The notes: a model not told the origin generated them from the letters alone. A DNA stretch of 64,000 nucleotides from Streptomyces brevispora (GCF_007829885.1 NZ_VIWW01000001.1:4712001-4776000), one strand, 5' to 3'. Counted from the first letter of the stretch, positions 33,658 through 42,539 are shown. A program made the numbers and translations.

Positions 33658-33719
33658 GGTTCTGAAGGGGCCGCCACGGCGCTGGGGCGGCCGGTTTCCG
33701 GAAGGGTGGGGCCGGCGGG

Positions 33720-34436
33720 TCAGCCGGTGCGGCGCAGGGCCTCGCTCAGCCGGGCCGCCGAGTCGATGATGGCCTGGGCGTGCATCCGGCCCGGGTGGCG
33801 GGTCAGCCGCTCGATGGGCCCGGAGACGGAGACCGCCGCGACCACCCGGTTCGAGGGACCGCGCACCGGCGCGGAGACCGAGGCGACGCCCGGTTCCCGC
33901 TCGCCGATCGACTGGGCCCAGCCCCGGCGGCGTACGCCGGAGAGTGCCGTCGCGGTGAAGCGGGCGCCCTGGAGGCCGCGGTGCAGGCGCTCCGGCTCCT
34001 CCCAGGCCATCAGGATCTGGGCGGACGATCCCGCCTTCATGGTGAGCGTGGAGCCGACCGGCACGGTGTCCCGCAGGCCGGACAGCCGCTCCGCCGCCGC
34101 CACGCAGATCCGCATGTCGCCCTGCCGGCGATAGAGCTGGGCGCTCTCGCCGGTGATGTCGCGCAGGTGGGTGAGCACCGGTCCCGCCGTTGCCAGCAGC
34201 CGGTCCTCGCCCGCCGCGGCCGCGAGTTCCGACAGCCGGGGGCCGAGGATGAAGCGGCCCTGCATGTCCCTCGCCACCATGCGGTGGTGTTCCAGTGCCA
34301 CGGCCAGCCGGTGAGCCGTGGGTCGTGCGAGCCCGGTCGCAGCGACCAACCCGGCGAGGGTGGCCGGACCGGACTCCAGGGCGCTCAAGACCAGAGCTGC
34401 CTTGTCGAGAACGCCGACGCCGCTAGAGTTGTCCAT
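33720..34436 (-). CDS. ndgR: IclR-family regulator, NdgR type
   Basis: 238 residues from ATG 34436 (MDNSSGVGVLDKAALVLSAL); upstream codons in the open frame are poor. Winged helix 10-70 with GLARPTAHRLAVALEHH as recognition helix, then the IclR effector domain (RRQGDMRICVAAAERLSG, VPVGSTLTMKAGSSAQILMA, ASVSAPVRGPSNRVVAAVSV). Short IclR proteins divergent from leuCD are NdgR/LtbR, which control leucine (and other amino-acid) synthesis and quorum-type signals in Streptomyces. It probably binds the 174-bp intergenic region and represses leuC and perhaps itself. Confidence 0.9.
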   Translation of the reverse strand: MDNSSGVGVLDKAALVLSALESGPATLAGLVAATGLARPTAHRLAVALEHHRMVARDMQGRFILGPRLSELAAAAGEDRLLATAGPVLTHLRDITGESAQLYRRQGDMRICVAAAERLSGLRDTVPVGSTLTMKAGSSAQILMAWEEPERLHRGLQGARFTATALSGVRRRGWAQSIGEREPGVASVSAPVRGPSNRVVAAVSVSGPIERLTRHPGRMHAQAIIDSAARLSEALRRTG

Positions 34437-34610
34437 ACGACGATACTCGCGTCTCACTCTGTGAAACGCAAGTTCAATATTCCAGGGAAGTTGCGAACCT
34501 GTACGGACGGCCCCACAACGGCCCGTAGCCACCGCCCCGCACGGGGGTCCGGACAGTGGCGCACCGAATCTCTAGTTGGGCCGGCGACGAAGCCGGCCGG
34601 AGGGAAAGCG
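34437..34610. promoter_or_regulatory. ndgR-leuC divergent control region
   Basis: Contains an imperfect inverted repeat CGCAAGTTC (34467-34475), 11 bp, GAAGTTGCG (34487-34495) close to the ndgR start, a candidate NdgR operator. It also contains a hairpin GGCCGGC-GACGAA-GCCGGCC at about 34579-34598 directly before the leuC ribosome site GGAGGG, able to influence leuC translation or elongation. The operator assignment is inference. Confidence 0.5.
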
Positions 34611-36035
34611 ATGGGTAGGACACTCGCGGAGAAGGTTTGGGACGACCATGTCGTCCGGCGCGCCGAAGGTGAGCCCGACCTCCTCTTCATCGATCTGCAC
34701 CTGCTGCACGAGGTGACCAGCCCGCAGGCCTTCGACGGTCTGCGGCAGGCCGGACGCCCGGTGCGGCGCCTCGACCTCACCATCGCCACCGAGGATCACA
34801 ACACCCCGACCCTCGACATCGACAAGCCGATCGCCGACCCGGTCTCCCGCGCGCAACTGGAGACCCTGCGCAAGAACTGCGCGGAGTTCGGCGTCCGGCT
34901 GCACCCGCTGGGCGACGTCGAGCAGGGCGTCGTGCACGTGGTCGGCCCGCAGCTGGGGCTGACCCAGCCCGGCACCACGGTCGTATGTGGCGATTCCCAC
35001 ACTTCCACGCACGGTGCCTTCGGTGCGCTGGCGTTCGGTATCGGCACCAGCCAGGTCGAGCACGTACTGGCCACCCAGACGCTGCCGCTGGCCCGCCCGA
35101 AGACGATGGCGATCACCGTCGAGGGCGAACTGCCCGACAGCGTCACCGCCAAGGACCTGATCCTCGCGATCATCGCGCGGATCGGCACCGGCGGCGGCCA
35201 GGGCTACATCCTCGAATACCGCGGCTCCGCCATCGAGAAGCTCTCGATGGAAGCCCGGATGACCATCTGCAACATGTCGATCGAGGCCGGTGCGCGGGCA
35301 GGCATGATCGCCCCCGACCGGACCACCTTCGACTATCTGCAGGGCCGCGACCACGCCCCGCAGGGCGAGGACTGGGACGCCGCGGTGGCGTACTGGAAGA
35401 CGCTGCGGACCGACGACGACGCGGTCTTCGACGCCGAGGTGGTCATCGAGGCCGCCGAACTGGCCCCGTTCGTCACCTGGGGCACCAACCCCGGCCAGGG
35501 CGCGCCCCTGTCGGCCAACGTCCCCGACCCTGCTTCGTACGAGGACGCGTCGGAGCGCAACGCCGCCGAAAAGGCCCTGGAGTACATGGGGTTGACCGCC
35601 GGGCAGCCGCTGCGCGAGATCAACGTCGACACCGTCTTCGTAGGTTCCTGCACCAACGGCCGGATCGAGGACCTGCGCAACGCGGCCGCGATCATGGACG
35701 GCCGCAAAGTCGCCGACGGTGTACGGATGCTGGTCGTCCCCGGCTCCGTCCGGGTCGCCCTGCAGGCCGTCGAGGAGGGCCTGGACAAGGTCTTCAAGAC
35801 CGCCGGCGCCGAATGGCGGCACGCGGGTTGCTCGATGTGCCTCGGCATGAACCCCGACCAGCTGGCCCCCGGCGAGCGCTCCGCCTCCACCTCGAACCGC
35901 AACTTCGAGGGCCGGCAGGGCAAGGGCGGCCGTACGCACCTGGTCTCCCCGCAGGTCGCCGCCGCCACCGCCGTGCTGGGCCACCTGGCCTCGCCGGCCG
36001 ACCTGTCCGACGACCGCACGTCCGCCGGAGTCTGA
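34611..36035 (+). CDS. leuC: 3-isopropylmalate dehydratase large subunit
   Basis: 474 residues; ATG with GGAGGG 6 bp upstream. Aconitase-superfamily 4Fe-4S cysteines lie in VFVGSCTNGRIEDL and HAGCSMCLGMNPD; VVCGDSHTSTHGAFGALAFG and ATQTLPLARPK are typical. With LeuD it isomerises 2-isopropylmalate to 3-isopropylmalate in leucine synthesis. leuD starts 5 bp after its stop. Confidence 0.97.
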   Translation: MGRTLAEKVWDDHVVRRAEGEPDLLFIDLHLLHEVTSPQAFDGLRQAGRPVRRLDLTIATEDHNTPTLDIDKPIADPVSRAQLETLRKNCAEFGVRLHPLGDVEQGVVHVVGPQLGLTQPGTTVVCGDSHTSTHGAFGALAFGIGTSQVEHVLATQTLPLARPKTMAITVEGELPDSVTAKDLILAIIARIGTGGGQGYILEYRGSAIEKLSMEARMTICNMSIEAGARAGMIAPDRTTFDYLQGRDHAPQGEDWDAAVAYWKTLRTDDDAVFDAEVVIEAAELAPFVTWGTNPGQGAPLSANVPDPASYEDASERNAAEKALEYMGLTAGQPLREINVDTVFVGSCTNGRIEDLRNAAAIMDGRKVADGVRMLVVPGSVRVALQAVEEGLDKVFKTAGAEWRHAGCSMCLGMNPDQLAPGERSASTSNRNFEGRQGKGGRTHLVSPQVAAATAVLGHLASPADLSDDRTSAGV

Positions 36036-36040
36036 GAATC

Positions 36041-36634
36041 ATGGAAGCTTTCATCGCGCACACCGGCCGGGCCGTCCCGCTGCGCCGCAGCAACGTCGAC
36101 ACCGACCAGATCATCCCCGCCCACTGGCTGAAGAAGGTCACCCGGGACGGCTTCGAGGACGGGCTCTTCGAGGCCTGGCGCAAGGACGAGAACTTCGTCC
36201 TCAACCGCCCGGAGCGCAAGGGCGCCTCGGTGCTGGTGGCCGGTCCGGACTTCGGTACCGGGTCGTCCCGCGAGCACGCCGTCTGGGCCCTGCAGAACTT
36301 CGGCTTCAAGGCCGTCATCTCCTCCCGGTTCGCCGACATCTTCCGCGGCAACTCGCTGAAGAACGGGCTGTTGACCGTGGTCCTGGACCAGCAGGTCGTC
36401 GACGCCCTGTGGGAGCTGACCGAGGCCGACCCGACAGCCGAGATCACGGTCGACCTGGAGAAGCGGCAGGTCCTCGCCGAAGGCATCGCCGCCGACTTCG
36501 AACTCGACGAGAACGCCCGCTGGCGGCTGCTGAACGGGCTGGACGACATCAGCCTCACCCTGCAGAACGAAGCGGACATCTCGGCTTACGAGGCGACCAG
36601 GCCGGCCCACAAGCCACGTACAATTAACGCCTGA
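36041..36634 (+). CDS. leuD: 3-isopropylmalate dehydratase small subunit
   Basis: 197 residues, ATG 5 bp after leuC. The swivelling-domain motifs RRSNVDTDQIIPAHWLKKV and GTGSSREHAVWALQNFGFKA, then ISSRFADIFRGNSLKNGLL, are present. Partner of LeuC. A strong terminator follows 16 bp after the stop. Confidence 0.97.
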   Translation: MEAFIAHTGRAVPLRRSNVDTDQIIPAHWLKKVTRDGFEDGLFEAWRKDENFVLNRPERKGASVLVAGPDFGTGSSREHAVWALQNFGFKAVISSRFADIFRGNSLKNGLLTVVLDQQVVDALWELTEADPTAEITVDLEKRQVLAEGIAADFELDENARWRLLNGLDDISLTLQNEADISAYEATRPAHKPRTINA

Positions 36635-36650
36635 GCAGCGTCTTTCCAGT

Positions 36651-36684
36651 ACTGCGCCCCCTGCCGTCCGGTAGGGGGCGCAGT
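36651..36684 (+). terminator. Terminator of leuCD
   Basis: ACTGCGCCCCCT (36651-36662) pairs perfectly with AGGGGGCGCAGT (36673-36684), 10-nt loop, followed by CGCTTGTTG. Confidence 0.9.
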
Positions 36685-36738
36685 CGCTTGTTGAGACCCC
36701 GTCGGGCGACAACTCGCCCCAGATGGCACAATCGGTGC

Positions 36739-36966
36739 ATGGAACGCGACAGCCAACTCAAGCTTTACGGCCAAGTCGCCGACCGATTGAAGGAAGCGCA
36801 CTCACGAGTGCGTGCACTGCAAGTCCCGGAGGGCGTACGGATGGCGCTGTCCCGGAAGCTGCTGGTCGTCACGGCCGCGGCGAAGCACGATCTCCCAGAC
36901 GCGGCAAGGCGTCTGGACCGGTTGATGAAGGACCTCGATGAGGGCCGATTCCCCGAAGGTGACTGA
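36739..36966 (+). CDS. Small conserved helical protein of unknown function
   Basis: 75 residues from ATG 36739. Entirely helical and charged: LKLYGQVADRLKEAHSRVRA, then VPEGVRMALSRKLLVVTAAA, and LDRLMKDLDEGRFPEGD. No motif recognised. I recall a homologue between leuD and hupS in other Streptomyces. No ribosome site is visible and CACAAT lies ~10 bp upstream, so a leaderless mRNA is possible. Confidence 0.75.
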   Translation: MERDSQLKLYGQVADRLKEAHSRVRALQVPEGVRMALSRKLLVVTAAAKHDLPDAARRLDRLMKDLDEGRFPEGD

Positions 36967-37109
36967 CTCTGCGGAACTGCGCAGCGGTCGACTTCGTTGC
37001 GGCACTAGGGTGATTAGCCCGTTTCGTGTTTGATTTGCGGTATATATCTGCCTAACGTGCGAAAAAGCTTGAACACTTTCGTTCTGGCTATGTCTCCGAA
37101 GGGGAAGAC

Positions 37110-37772
37110 GTGAACAAGGCGCAGCTCGTAGAAGCGATTGCCGACAAGGTCGGCGGCCGTCAGCAGGCCGCAGACGCCGTCGATGCGGTGCTCGACGCGA
37201 TCGTTCGTGCAGTTGTCGCAGGTGACCGCGTTTCGGTCACCGGCTTCGGCTCGTTCGAGAAGGTCGACCGTCCGGCCCGCTACGCCCGCAACCCGCAGAC
37301 GGGTGAGCGCGTACGGGTCAAGAAGACCTCGGTGCCGCGTTTCCGTGCGGGACAGGGCTTCAAGGACCTGGTGAGCGGCTCGAAGAAGCTCCCCAAGAAC
37401 GATGTGGCCGTGAAGAAGGCGCCCAAGGGCAGCCTCTCGGGCGGTTCTTCCACCCGCACGACGGCCAAGGCGGCCGCCAAGAAGGCCACCGCGAAGAAGG
37501 CCACCGCCAAGAAGACCGTGGCAGCGGCGAAGAAGACCACGGCCCCCGCGAAGAAGACCACCGCCAAGAAGGCGTCCGTGGCGGTGAAGAAGACCACGGC
37601 GGCCGCGAAGAAGGCGACCCCCGCGGCGGCGAAGAAGACGGCGACGGCGGCGAAGAAGGCCGTCGCGAGCAAGACCGCGCCCGCCAAGAAGACCACGGCG
37701 AAGAAGGCGCCCGCGAAGAAGACCACGGCGCGCAAGACCACGGCCAAGAAGGCCACCGCACGGAAGAAGTGA
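37110..37772 (+). CDS. hupS: HU-family nucleoid protein with lysine-rich tail
   Basis: 220 residues, GTG start. Residues 1-92 are a full HU domain (NKAQLVEAIADKVGGRQQAA, VTGFGSFEKVDRPARYARNP, FRAGQGFKDLVSG). From about 105 to the end lies a histone-H1-like tail of AAKKT/TAKKA repeats with about one-third Lys. This two-part HU is the sporulation-associated HupS of Streptomyces, which compacts spore nucleoids. The 143 bp upstream is AT-rich (TATATAT at ~37038) and must contain its promoter. Confidence 0.95.
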   Translation: MNKAQLVEAIADKVGGRQQAADAVDAVLDAIVRAVVAGDRVSVTGFGSFEKVDRPARYARNPQTGERVRVKKTSVPRFRAGQGFKDLVSGSKKLPKNDVAVKKAPKGSLSGGSSTRTTAKAAAKKATAKKATAKKTVAAAKKTTAPAKKTTAKKASVAVKKTTAAAKKATPAAAKKTATAAKKAVASKTAPAKKTTAKKAPAKKTTARKTTAKKATARKK

Positions 37773-37804
37773 GACCGAGCAGCACAGGGCTCCTCACACG
37801 CGCC

Positions 37805-37834
37805 GGGCCGGGCTCCCCTCGGGGAGCCCGGCCC
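37805..37834 (+). terminator. Terminator of hupS
   Basis: GGGCCGGGCTCCCC (37805-37818), TC loop, GGGGAGCCCGGCCC (37821-37834): a perfect 14-bp stem. It also lies at the end of the convergent small gene. Confidence 0.9.
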
Positions 37835-37873
37835 GCGGGCTGTTCCGGCCCGCTCCGGGCGGCGCGAGGGGGC

Positions 37874-38077
37874 TCAGAAGGTCTGCAGCGTCACCAGGGT
37901 GATCCGCAGCCCGGCGCCCTCGCCCGGGCCCTCGATCCGCACCCGCTGACCCGGACGCAGCAGCCGCAGGCCGCCGGCGTCGAAGGCGGCGGCGTCGAAG
38001 TCCACCGGGGTGCCGTCGTCGAGCAGCACGCTGCCGGTGCGCGTCTCGGGGTCGTACGTGTACGAGGTCGCCTGCAT
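37874..38077 (-). CDS. Small conserved protein of unknown function
   Basis: 67 residues from ATG 38077 (QATSYTYDPETRTGSVLLDD, then GTPVDFDAAAFDAGGLRLLR and RVRIEGPGEG). The pattern of short strands with VLLDDGT and RVRI resembles a small beta-barrel, possibly OB or cold-shock-like, but no family motif is certain. It lies 10 bp after the cofC stop on the same strand, so it is probably co-transcribed. Confidence 0.7.
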   Translation of the reverse strand: MQATSYTYDPETRTGSVLLDDGTPVDFDAAAFDAGGLRLLRPGQRVRIEGPGEGAGLRITLVTLQTF

Positions 38078-38087
38078 GAACGGCAGC

Positions 38088-38771
38088 CTATCGGTCCCGC
38101 GCCGGGACTCCCGCGGCCCAGCGCCCCGCCGTGTACGGGCCCACACCCAGGGCCAGCGCGGCCCGCAGGTCGTCGCCGGTGTCCACGTCCTGGCGCACCG
38201 AATCGATGCCGGAGAGCGTGATTTCCGCGGCGCCGGACGCGAGATGCCGGGCCCGCGACAGCCCGCCGAAATTCGGGTGCAATTCCACTCCTGTCCCTGC
38301 GGACAGAAATGTCGTTCCGATTCCCGCCGCATCGGTCACAAATGCCCGGGGAAAAGCGACTGAGAAATCGAGCACCCGGGTCAATTCCGTGTGACGCAGT
38401 GCGGGCAGATCGGCGTTCAGCACGGCGACGGCCGCTCCGGGCCGGGCCGCCCGCACCGCCCGTGCACCGTGCGCGAGGGCCGCGTTGAGCCCGGCGGCGG
38501 GGGAGTCGGCCACGATGCGGGCACCGAGAGCCGCCAGCGCGGCGCCGGCCCTCGTGTCGTCCGTGACGACCACCACATCGCGGACGGCCCGGCAGGCCAG
38601 CGCGGCGTGCACGGTGTCCTGGGCGAAGGCCAGAGCGAGTCGGGGCCGCAACAGGGCGCCCGACGAGGGCGTCAGCCTGCTCTTGGCCACCGCCAGGGGC
38701 TTCAACGGGACGACCAGGGACCAGCGGCCGGTCGGGTCGGTGTTCGTGGCGGTCTCCCCCTCGATACGCAT
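38088..38771 (-). CDS. cofC: 2-phospholactate/phosphoenolpyruvate guanylyltransferase (coenzyme F420 synthesis)
   Basis: 227 residues from ATG 38771. Nucleotidyltransferase fold: SLVVPLKPLAVAKSRL (GTP-binding start), VRDVVVVTDD, GLNAALAHGA, AAVAVLNADLPALRHTEL (metal-binding Asp) and FVTDAAGIGTTFL. This is CofC/FbiD, which activates the phospho-acid used for F420. F420 is used by many actinobacterial reductases. Divergent from plsC. Confidence 0.9.
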   Translation of the reverse strand: MRIEGETATNTDPTGRWSLVVPLKPLAVAKSRLTPSSGALLRPRLALAFAQDTVHAALACRAVRDVVVVTDDTRAGAALAALGARIVADSPAAGLNAALAHGARAVRAARPGAAVAVLNADLPALRHTELTRVLDFSVAFPRAFVTDAAGIGTTFLSAGTGVELHPNFGGLSRARHLASGAAEITLSGIDSVRQDVDTGDDLRAALALGVGPYTAGRWAAGVPARDR

Positions 38772-38962
38772 AGCCACCCATTCTCGCCTGTCGGTACGAC
38801 AACCCGGGGGGTCGGTCCCGAAGGTGAGGCGTACGGTGTTCTCGACAGAGCAGGGGCCTGGGGCGAGACTTGACCGTCGGTAGTCAGGCAGTACAGCCCC
38901 GTGGTCAGGTCCGTGGAGAGCAGCACGGCTCCACAGCCAGTTCCGTAGCGAAAGGTGTTCGG

Positions 38963-39715
38963 GTGTCCCGCCGTAGAATCGGCTTCTGGTACCGCTTGGC
39001 AGCGGCCATCGCAAAACCGCCGCTGGTGGTTCTGTTCAAGCGCGACTGGCGGGGAATGGAACACATTCCGGCCGACGGCGGATTTATCACTGCGGTCAAT
39101 CACAACTCGTATCTGGACCCGCTCTCGTACGGGCACTTCCAGTACAACACCGGCCGGGTGCCGCGGCTTCTCGCCAAGGCGGGGCTCTTCAAGACCCCCT
39201 TCGTCGGGATGATGCTGCGTGGCACCGGCCAGATTCCCGTGTACCGCGAGACCACCAACGCGCTGGACGCCTTCAGGGCCGCCGTCGACGCCATCGAGCG
39301 CGGCGAATGCGTCGCCTTCTACCCGGAGGGCACCCTCACCCGTGACCCCGAGATGTGGCCGATGGGCGGCAAGACCGGCGCCGCCCGCGTCGCGTTGATG
39401 ACCAGGGCTCCGGTCATCCCCGTCGCCCAGTGGGGTGCCAACCTGGCGATGCCGCCCTACGCCACGGACAGGAAGCTGCGGCTGTTGCCCCGCAAGACCC
39501 TCACGGTCCAGGCCGGTCCGCCCGTCGACCTCTCCCGGTTCTACGACAAGGAGCCGACGCCCGAGTTGCTGCGCGAGGCGACCGAGGTCATCATGCTCGC
39601 GATCACCGAGCAGTTGGCGGACGTACGCGGACAGCAGGCCCCCAACGAGCTCTACGACCACCGCAAGGCCCGCGCGGAACAGCGGCGCAAGTCCGAAGGA
39701 GAGGGACTCAAGTGA
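38963..39715 (+). CDS. plsC: 1-acylglycerol-3-phosphate acyltransferase (PlsC family)
   Basis: 250 residues from GTG 38963 (SRRRIGFWYRLAAAIAKPPL); AAAGG upstream. Acyltransferase motifs: NHNSYLDPLSYG (H-x4-D), GTGQIPVYR, FYPEGTLTRD (EGT) and VIPVAQWG. Makes phosphatidic acid at the membrane. Its stop overlaps gpsA (GTGA), so the glycerol-phosphate supply and acylation enzymes are translationally coupled. Confidence 0.92.
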   Translation: MSRRRIGFWYRLAAAIAKPPLVVLFKRDWRGMEHIPADGGFITAVNHNSYLDPLSYGHFQYNTGRVPRLLAKAGLFKTPFVGMMLRGTGQIPVYRETTNALDAFRAAVDAIERGECVAFYPEGTLTRDPEMWPMGGKTGAARVALMTRAPVIPVAQWGANLAMPPYATDRKLRLLPRKTLTVQAGPPVDLSRFYDKEPTPELLREATEVIMLAITEQLADVRGQQAPNELYDHRKARAEQRRKSEGEGLK

Positions 39716-40722
39716 CGCACCCCGTAAAGGCAGCCGTCTTCGGAACCGGCTCATGGGGTACGGCCTTCGCCATGGTTCTCGCCGACGCGGGCTGTGAGGT
39801 CACCCTCTGGGGACGCCGCCCCGAGGTGGCCGAGGTCGTCAACAGGACCCGTACCAACCCCGACTACCTGCCGGGCATCGAACTCCCCGCGTCGGTCCGG
39901 GCCACCACCGACGCCGCCGAGGCACTGCGCGGCGCCGACTTCGCCGTGCTCGTCGTGCCCTCCCAGACGCTGCGCGCCAACCTCGCCGACTGGACTCCGC
40001 ACCTGGAGTCGAAGACGGTGCTGGTCTCCCTGATGAAGGGCGTCGAACTCGGCACCGCGAAGCGGATGAGCGAGGTCATCCAGGACGTGACGAAGGTCTC
40101 CGCCGACCGCATCGCCGTCATCACCGGACCCAACCTCGCCAAGGAGATCGCCGAACGCCGCCCCGCCGCGGCCGTCGTCGCCTGCCCGGACGAGTCGGTG
40201 GCGCGCCGCCTCCAGGCCGCCTGCCACACCCCGTACTTCCGCCCGTACACCAACACCGACGTGGTCGGCTGCGAACTCGGCGGCGCCGTCAAGAACGTCA
40301 TCGGGCTGGCCGTCGGCATCGCCGACGGCATGGGGCTCGGCGACAACACCAAGGGGTCGCTCATCACCCGCGGTCTCGCCGAGACCACCCGTCTGGGGCT
40401 GGCCATGGGCGCCGATCCGCTGACCTTCTCCGGACTCGCCGGACTCGGCGACCTGGTGGCGACCTGCTCGTCGCCGCTCTCGCGCAACCACACCTTCGGC
40501 GTTAACCTCGGCCGCGGCATGACCCTTCAGGAGACCATCGCGGTCACCAAGCAGACCGCGGAGGGCGTCAAGTCCTGTGAATCGGTGCTCGATCTGGCAC
40601 GCAGGTACGGCGTCGAGATGCCCCTCACCGAAACCGTCGTCGGCATCGTCCACGAGGGCAAGCCCCCGATGGTCGCGCTCAAGGAGCTGATGTCGCGCAG
40701 CGCCAAGGCCGAGCGGCACTGA
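39712..40722 (+). CDS. gpsA: NAD(P)-dependent glycerol-3-phosphate dehydrogenase
   Basis: 336 residues, GTG in the plsC stop. Rossmann start VFGTGSWGTAFAMVLADAG, substrate/catalytic region ITGPNLAKEIAERRPAAAVV, GCELGGAVKNVIGLAVGIAD and GDNTKGSLITRGLAE, and GLAGLGDLVATCSSPLSRNH. Makes sn-glycerol-3-phosphate for phospholipids, feeding the adjacent acyltransferase. Confidence 0.96.
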   Translation: MTHPVKAAVFGTGSWGTAFAMVLADAGCEVTLWGRRPEVAEVVNRTRTNPDYLPGIELPASVRATTDAAEALRGADFAVLVVPSQTLRANLADWTPHLESKTVLVSLMKGVELGTAKRMSEVIQDVTKVSADRIAVITGPNLAKEIAERRPAAAVVACPDESVARRLQAACHTPYFRPYTNTDVVGCELGGAVKNVIGLAVGIADGMGLGDNTKGSLITRGLAETTRLGLAMGADPLTFSGLAGLGDLVATCSSPLSRNHTFGVNLGRGMTLQETIAVTKQTAEGVKSCESVLDLARRYGVEMPLTETVVGIVHEGKPPMVALKELMSRSAKAERH

Positions 40723-40813
40723 GGGACCGTCGGGCGACCGGCGGTCGGTTCACCCGCCGGACGGGACCGGCGACGCTGCCGCGACCGGTACCAGCAGGTA
40801 CGCTCATCGCGAT

Positions 40814-41971
40814 ATGAGCAGCGAGAACCTCCCCCAGAGCACGGAGCAGCAGCTCCGCAAGCCGCGTGTTGCCGTCGTGTTCGGCGGCCGCAGCTCCGAA
40901 CACGGCATTTCGGTGGTCACGGCCGGTGCCGTCCTGAACGCCATCGACCGGACGAAGTACGACGTCCTGCCGATCGGCATCACGACGGACGGCCGCTGGG
41001 CGCTCACCGCCGACGATCCCGAACGCATGGCCATCACGGACCGCAAGATGCCGGACGTGGCCCAGCTCGCCGAGTCCGACGAGGGCGGCGTGGTGCTCTC
41101 CGTCGACCCCGGCAGCCGCGAAGTGGTCTACAGCGAACCCGGCTCGGTCCCCAAGGCGCTCGGCGAGGTCGACGTCGTCTTCCCCGTCCTGCACGGCCCC
41201 TACGGCGAGGACGGCACGCTCCAGGGCCTCCTGGAGCTCTCCGGAGTGCCGTACGTCGGCGCCGGCGTCCTCGCCTCGGCGGTCGGCCAGGACAAGGAGT
41301 ACATGAAGCGCGTCTTCACCTCGTTCGGGCTGCCCGTCGGCCCGTACCTCGTCGTGCGCCCCCGCGAGTGGGACCTGGACCCCCAGGCCGCCCGCAAGCG
41401 CATCGTGGAGTTCGCCGGCGACCACGGCTGGCCGCTCTTCGTGAAGCCGGCCCGGGCCGGCTCGTCGATCGGCATCACCAAGATCGACGACCTCTCCGGC
41501 CTCGACGAGGCGATCGAGGAGGCCCGCCGCCACGACCCCAAGTTCCTTGTCGAGTCGCTGCTGCGGGGCCGCGAGATCGAGTGCGGGGTGCTGGAGTTCG
41601 AGGACGGACCGCGCGCCAGCGTGCCGGCCGAGATCCCGCCCGTCACCGCACACGACTTCTACGACTTCGAGGCCAAGTACATCGACTCGGCGCCCGGGAT
41701 CGTGCCCGCCCCGCTCACCGAGGAGCAGACCGCCGAGGTCCAGCGGCTCGCCGTCGAGGCCTTCGAGGCGGCGTCCTGCGAGGGCCTGGTGCGCGCCGAC
41801 TTCTTCCTCACCGAGGACAGCGGATTCGTCATCAACGAGATCAACACCCTGCCGGGCTTCACCCCGATCTCCATGTACCCGCGGATGTGGCAGGAGAGCG
41901 GTGTCAGCTACCAGCAGCTGGTGGACCGGCTCATCCAGGCGGCGTTGAACCGGCCGACCGGACTGCGCTGA
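40814..41971 (+). CDS. ddl: D-alanine--D-alanine ligase
   Basis: 385 residues, ATG 40814. ATP-grasp with N-domain VAVVFGGRSSEHGISVVTAG, VFPVLHGPYGEDGTLQG, FVKPARAGSSIGITKI, REIECGVLEF, and C-terminal FINEINTLPGF-type site (GFVINEINTLPGFTPISMYP). The Ser/Lys/Tyr pocket looks like the ordinary dipeptide ligase, not a VanA-type depsipeptide ligase. Supplies D-Ala-D-Ala for peptidoglycan. Confidence 0.95.
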   Translation: MSSENLPQSTEQQLRKPRVAVVFGGRSSEHGISVVTAGAVLNAIDRTKYDVLPIGITTDGRWALTADDPERMAITDRKMPDVAQLAESDEGGVVLSVDPGSREVVYSEPGSVPKALGEVDVVFPVLHGPYGEDGTLQGLLELSGVPYVGAGVLASAVGQDKEYMKRVFTSFGLPVGPYLVVRPREWDLDPQAARKRIVEFAGDHGWPLFVKPARAGSSIGITKIDDLSGLDEAIEEARRHDPKFLVESLLRGREIECGVLEFEDGPRASVPAEIPPVTAHDFYDFEAKYIDSAPGIVPAPLTEEQTAEVQRLAVEAFEAASCEGLVRADFFLTEDSGFVINEINTLPGFTPISMYPRMWQESGVSYQQLVDRLIQAALNRPTGLR

Positions 41972-42000
41972 CCGTCTGCGCCGACCCCGACCGACGGCAG

Positions 42001-42031
42001 GGGCGTGTGCTCCGCACCGGAGCACACGCCC
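42001..42031. terminator. Bidirectional terminator between ddl and the DUF3515 gene
   Basis: GGGCGTGTGCTCC (42001-42013), GCACC loop, GGAGCACACGCCC (42019-42031). It touches the stop codon of the convergent gene. Confidence 0.88.
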
Positions 42032-42519
42032 TACAGCCTGTTGGGAATCGTCTTCTTCACCGCCGGGGCGAAGGCCGCCAGCGGACTCGCGTCATGCGCG
42101 TACGCCACCGACAACGTCACCTCGACATACGCCTTGCGGTACGTCGTCGTGAAACGCGGCCTGCCGTCCTGCTGCTGCTCCAGCATCCAGTTGACCCCGT
42201 TCGCGTCGATCGCCTTCGACTGGGCGTCGTCCATCTTCGCGGGGCGCGGAACACCGCAGCGCAGTACGATCTCCCCGTCCCCCCACCCAGCGGTCAGGTT
42301 CGAGCCGGTCCCGGAACCACTGCGCTCCTGACCGGCGACGGAACTCGGCAGCTCCTTGTGCAACGCACGGCAGTAGGCTGCGGCTTCCGACGACGGGGTG
42401 GGATCCGTGACCGGCGCCGAGGCGTCATCGGCGGAGCAGCCCGCCGCGGCCATGAGCATCAGGGCAGCGGACGGACCGAGGAACACGGGGCGGGTAAGCC
42501 GGCGGCGGACAGACGTCAC
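42031..42519 (-). CDS. DUF3515 lipoprotein
   Basis: 162 residues. Lipoprotein signal with lipobox AAAGC (Cys ~28) after a hydrophobic run. The domain has YCRALHKELPSSV, AGWGDGEIVLRCGVPRP and VNWMLEQQQDGRPRFTTTYR, the DUF3515 pattern common in Actinobacteria; function unknown, presumably outer face of the membrane. 257 bp or less separates it from the small Lrp-type gene on the same strand. Confidence 0.88.
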   Translation of the reverse strand: MTSVRRRLTRPVFLGPSAALMLMAAAGCSADDASAPVTDPTPSSEAAAYCRALHKELPSSVAGQERSGSGTGSNLTAGWGDGEIVLRCGVPRPAKMDDAQSKAIDANGVNWMLEQQQDGRPRFTTTYRKAYVEVTLSVAYAHDASPLAAFAPAVKKTIPNRL

Positions 42520-42539
42520 CGGCCCAGCTTAGACGGGGG

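Noticed and set aside
40814..41971. VanA-type resistance ligase
   Set aside because: The sequence looks like a standard Ddl, and no vanH, vanX or VanRS-like genes are nearby.
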